This document shows positions 22,954 through 23,725 of a stretch of DNA of 23,725 nucleotides, one piece after another. The notes under the pieces were generated by a model, which saw only the letters and a list, made by a program, of their open reading frames with translations, was not told the origin of the DNA and made no database searches. Within the stretch, counting starts at the first letter, position 1; each line of letters starts with the position of its first letter. Both the position numbers and the translations under genes were made by a program. The stretch spans positions 1 through 23,725 of the forward strand of contig CATXJC010000029.1 in the NCBI GenBank assembly GCA_958369755.1, written 5' to 3'. This DNA comes from an uncultured Prevotella sp. (lineage in GTDB: Bacteria > Bacteroidota > Bacteroidia > Bacteroidales > Bacteroidaceae).

Positions 22954-23304
22954 CGATGCTCAAATGTGCGGGTCGTTTTATTTTTTATACATTTCCCTTG
23001 TTGAAATTCTCGTATTTTCAAACGATTCTTATTTCTTTGTGAATATTGAAAATATGGAAGAAAATGGTAATATGTTAATAATCAATGGATTATGGATTTA
23101 TTGGTTAATAGCGCTAAAATAGGAATTCTATAGTTGTACAACTATAGGGTATTCGCTTAATTAGAAACAAAAAATAGAGAATTCGAGATGCCCAAAACTC
23201 CCTATTCTCGTTGCTAGATTCCAAGTTTACCAGTATGCAAAATTTGGTTATAAATATTGACAGAAATACCCTTTTTGGCAGGGGAAGATTACTTCTGCTC
23301 TAAA
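22954..23304. other. Gene-free AT-rich stretch with a 20-bp palindrome
   Basis: No supported gene. TATTTTCAA (23013-23021) and TTGAAAATA (23046-23054) are inverted repeats. CTATAGTTGT followed directly by its reverse complement (23128-23147) is a perfect 20-bp palindrome without a spacer. The rest shows no structure I can name. Confidence 0.6.
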
Positions 23305-23384
23305 TGAAATAGGCTTCAATGGCGAATGAAGCCTATTTTAATCGCACATGAAGCCTGTTTCGATAGCACATGAAGCTTATTTCA
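23305..23384. repeat. Palindrome-core tandem array D (4 cores, 22-bp period)
   Basis: Cores of 14 bp start at 23305 (TGAAATAGGCTTCA), 23327 (TGAAGCCTATTTTA), 23349 (TGAAGCCTGTTTCG) and 23371 (TGAAGCTTATTTCA); the spacers are ATGGCGAA, ATCGCACA and ATAGCACA. TGAA/TTCA ends form the dyad. The first core is in reverse orientation to the others, so it makes a 12-bp perfect stem with the second around the 8-bp spacer. Confidence 0.8.
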
Positions 23385-23441
23385 TTTTTACCTCCAATTA
23401 TTTAGAATTCTGCATCAAACAAGACGCTGATTTTATAAGGT

Positions 23442-23725
23442 ATGAAGAAAATCATCAAAGAACACGAGCATTTTGAAAAGTTCATGGGCTATAAAGCACC
23501 AGAATTCAAATCTGATTCCGGAGAATTCCATGTAATATTATGGAATCTCAACTATATTTCTAACAACAAAAATGAATATGCTATCGGGCGATTATGTCTA
23601 TATCTCTTCATCAATAAATCGGATGATTTCTTCTTGCTGTTCTGGATGATACCATTGGATAGTGGTATCCCGCTTAAACCAGGTGAGCTGCTTGCGCATG
23701 TATTCACGGCTATGCGACTGTATCT
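23442..23725 (+). other. Doubtful open frame running antisense into miaA
   Basis: ATG at 23442 opens a frame to the window edge. Residues 1-52 (MKKIIKEHEHFEKFMGYKAPEF onward) look protein-like, but from 23598 it is antisense to the clear miaA C-terminus, so that part is a shadow. It may be the start of a broken gene placed against miaA, or chance. Confidence 0.25.
23598..23725 (-). CDS. miaA: tRNA dimethylallyltransferase, C-terminal end (5' part outside window)
   Basis: The minus strand encodes SHSREYMRKQLTWFKRD, then TTIQWYHPEQQEEIIRFIDEEI and a stop at 23600-23598. Tyr-x-(R/K)-(R/K)-Q-x-TWF(K/R)RD close to the C-terminus is the hallmark of MiaA, which transfers a dimethylallyl group to A37 of tRNAs reading UNN codons. 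Only 41 residues are visible; the catalytic P-loop lies beyond the window. Its end fits family length, so the gene is probably intact. Confidence 0.85.
   Translation of the reverse strand, partial: IQSHSREYMRKQLTWFKRDTTIQWYHPEQQEEIIRFIDEEI

Overview
The window looks like chromosome of a Bacteroidales gut commensal close to Prevotella/Segatella copri. Three things suggest this: promoters of the Bacteroidetes type (TTTG, about 20 bases, TAnnTTTG), few Shine-Dalgarno sites, and protein variants typical of the phylum (a lysyl-tRNA synthetase with a C-terminal extension, a PiT transporter with a PhoU-like tail, gmd-fcl side by side). The species is an inference from style, not a search result.

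Layout. (1) 1-635: the C-terminal end of a beta-helix type surface protein. (2) 935-9642: a minus-strand run, in transcription order lysS, gpsA, pgi, a HAD phosphatase/mutase, gmd, fcl and a uracil permease. It covers translation, lipid precursor and hexose-phosphate metabolism, and GDP-fucose synthesis for surface glycans. (3) 9915-14370: a plus-strand menaquinone cluster: hotdog thioesterase (probably the DHNA-CoA hydrolase), menF, menD, menB. menC and menE are not in the window. A strong hairpin at 14393-14433 separates it from (4) 14443-15631, minus strand: a YhhQ-type queuosine-precursor transporter and queF, preceded by a Bacteroidetes promoter and a preQ1-I riboswitch that ends three bases before the ATG. 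(5) 15970-18216: a PiT phosphate transporter whose promoter region carries a run of 11-bp-spaced hexamers resembling a Pho box. (6) About 18461-18680: a plus-strand promoter followed by a rod-shaped RNA of about 168 nt, 6S-like in form. (7) 18723-21483: an AT-rich, compact block of six small genes of unknown function, including three membrane proteins, a 103-residue FtsZ-like protein that stops before the GTPase signature, and a lipoprotein. It is followed by a 5' remnant of an AraC regulator. (8) 21988-22695: a HAD phosphatase. (9) 22750-23725: decayed or non-coding sequence, ending in the C-terminus of miaA on the minus strand.

The most unusual signal is a family of four short tandem arrays (699-796, 10570-10649, 21696-21783, 23305-23384). 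Each is built of 14-bp palindromic cores separated by 7- or 8-bp spacers, so the period is 21 or 22 bp, about two helical turns. Core sequences differ completely between arrays, but dyad symmetry and spacing are kept. One array lies inside the menF coding sequence, where its 22-bp period makes successive copies read in different frames. I do not know of a described element with this architecture. The next most useful observations are the preQ1 riboswitch, the Pho-box-like site and the miniature FtsZ-like gene.
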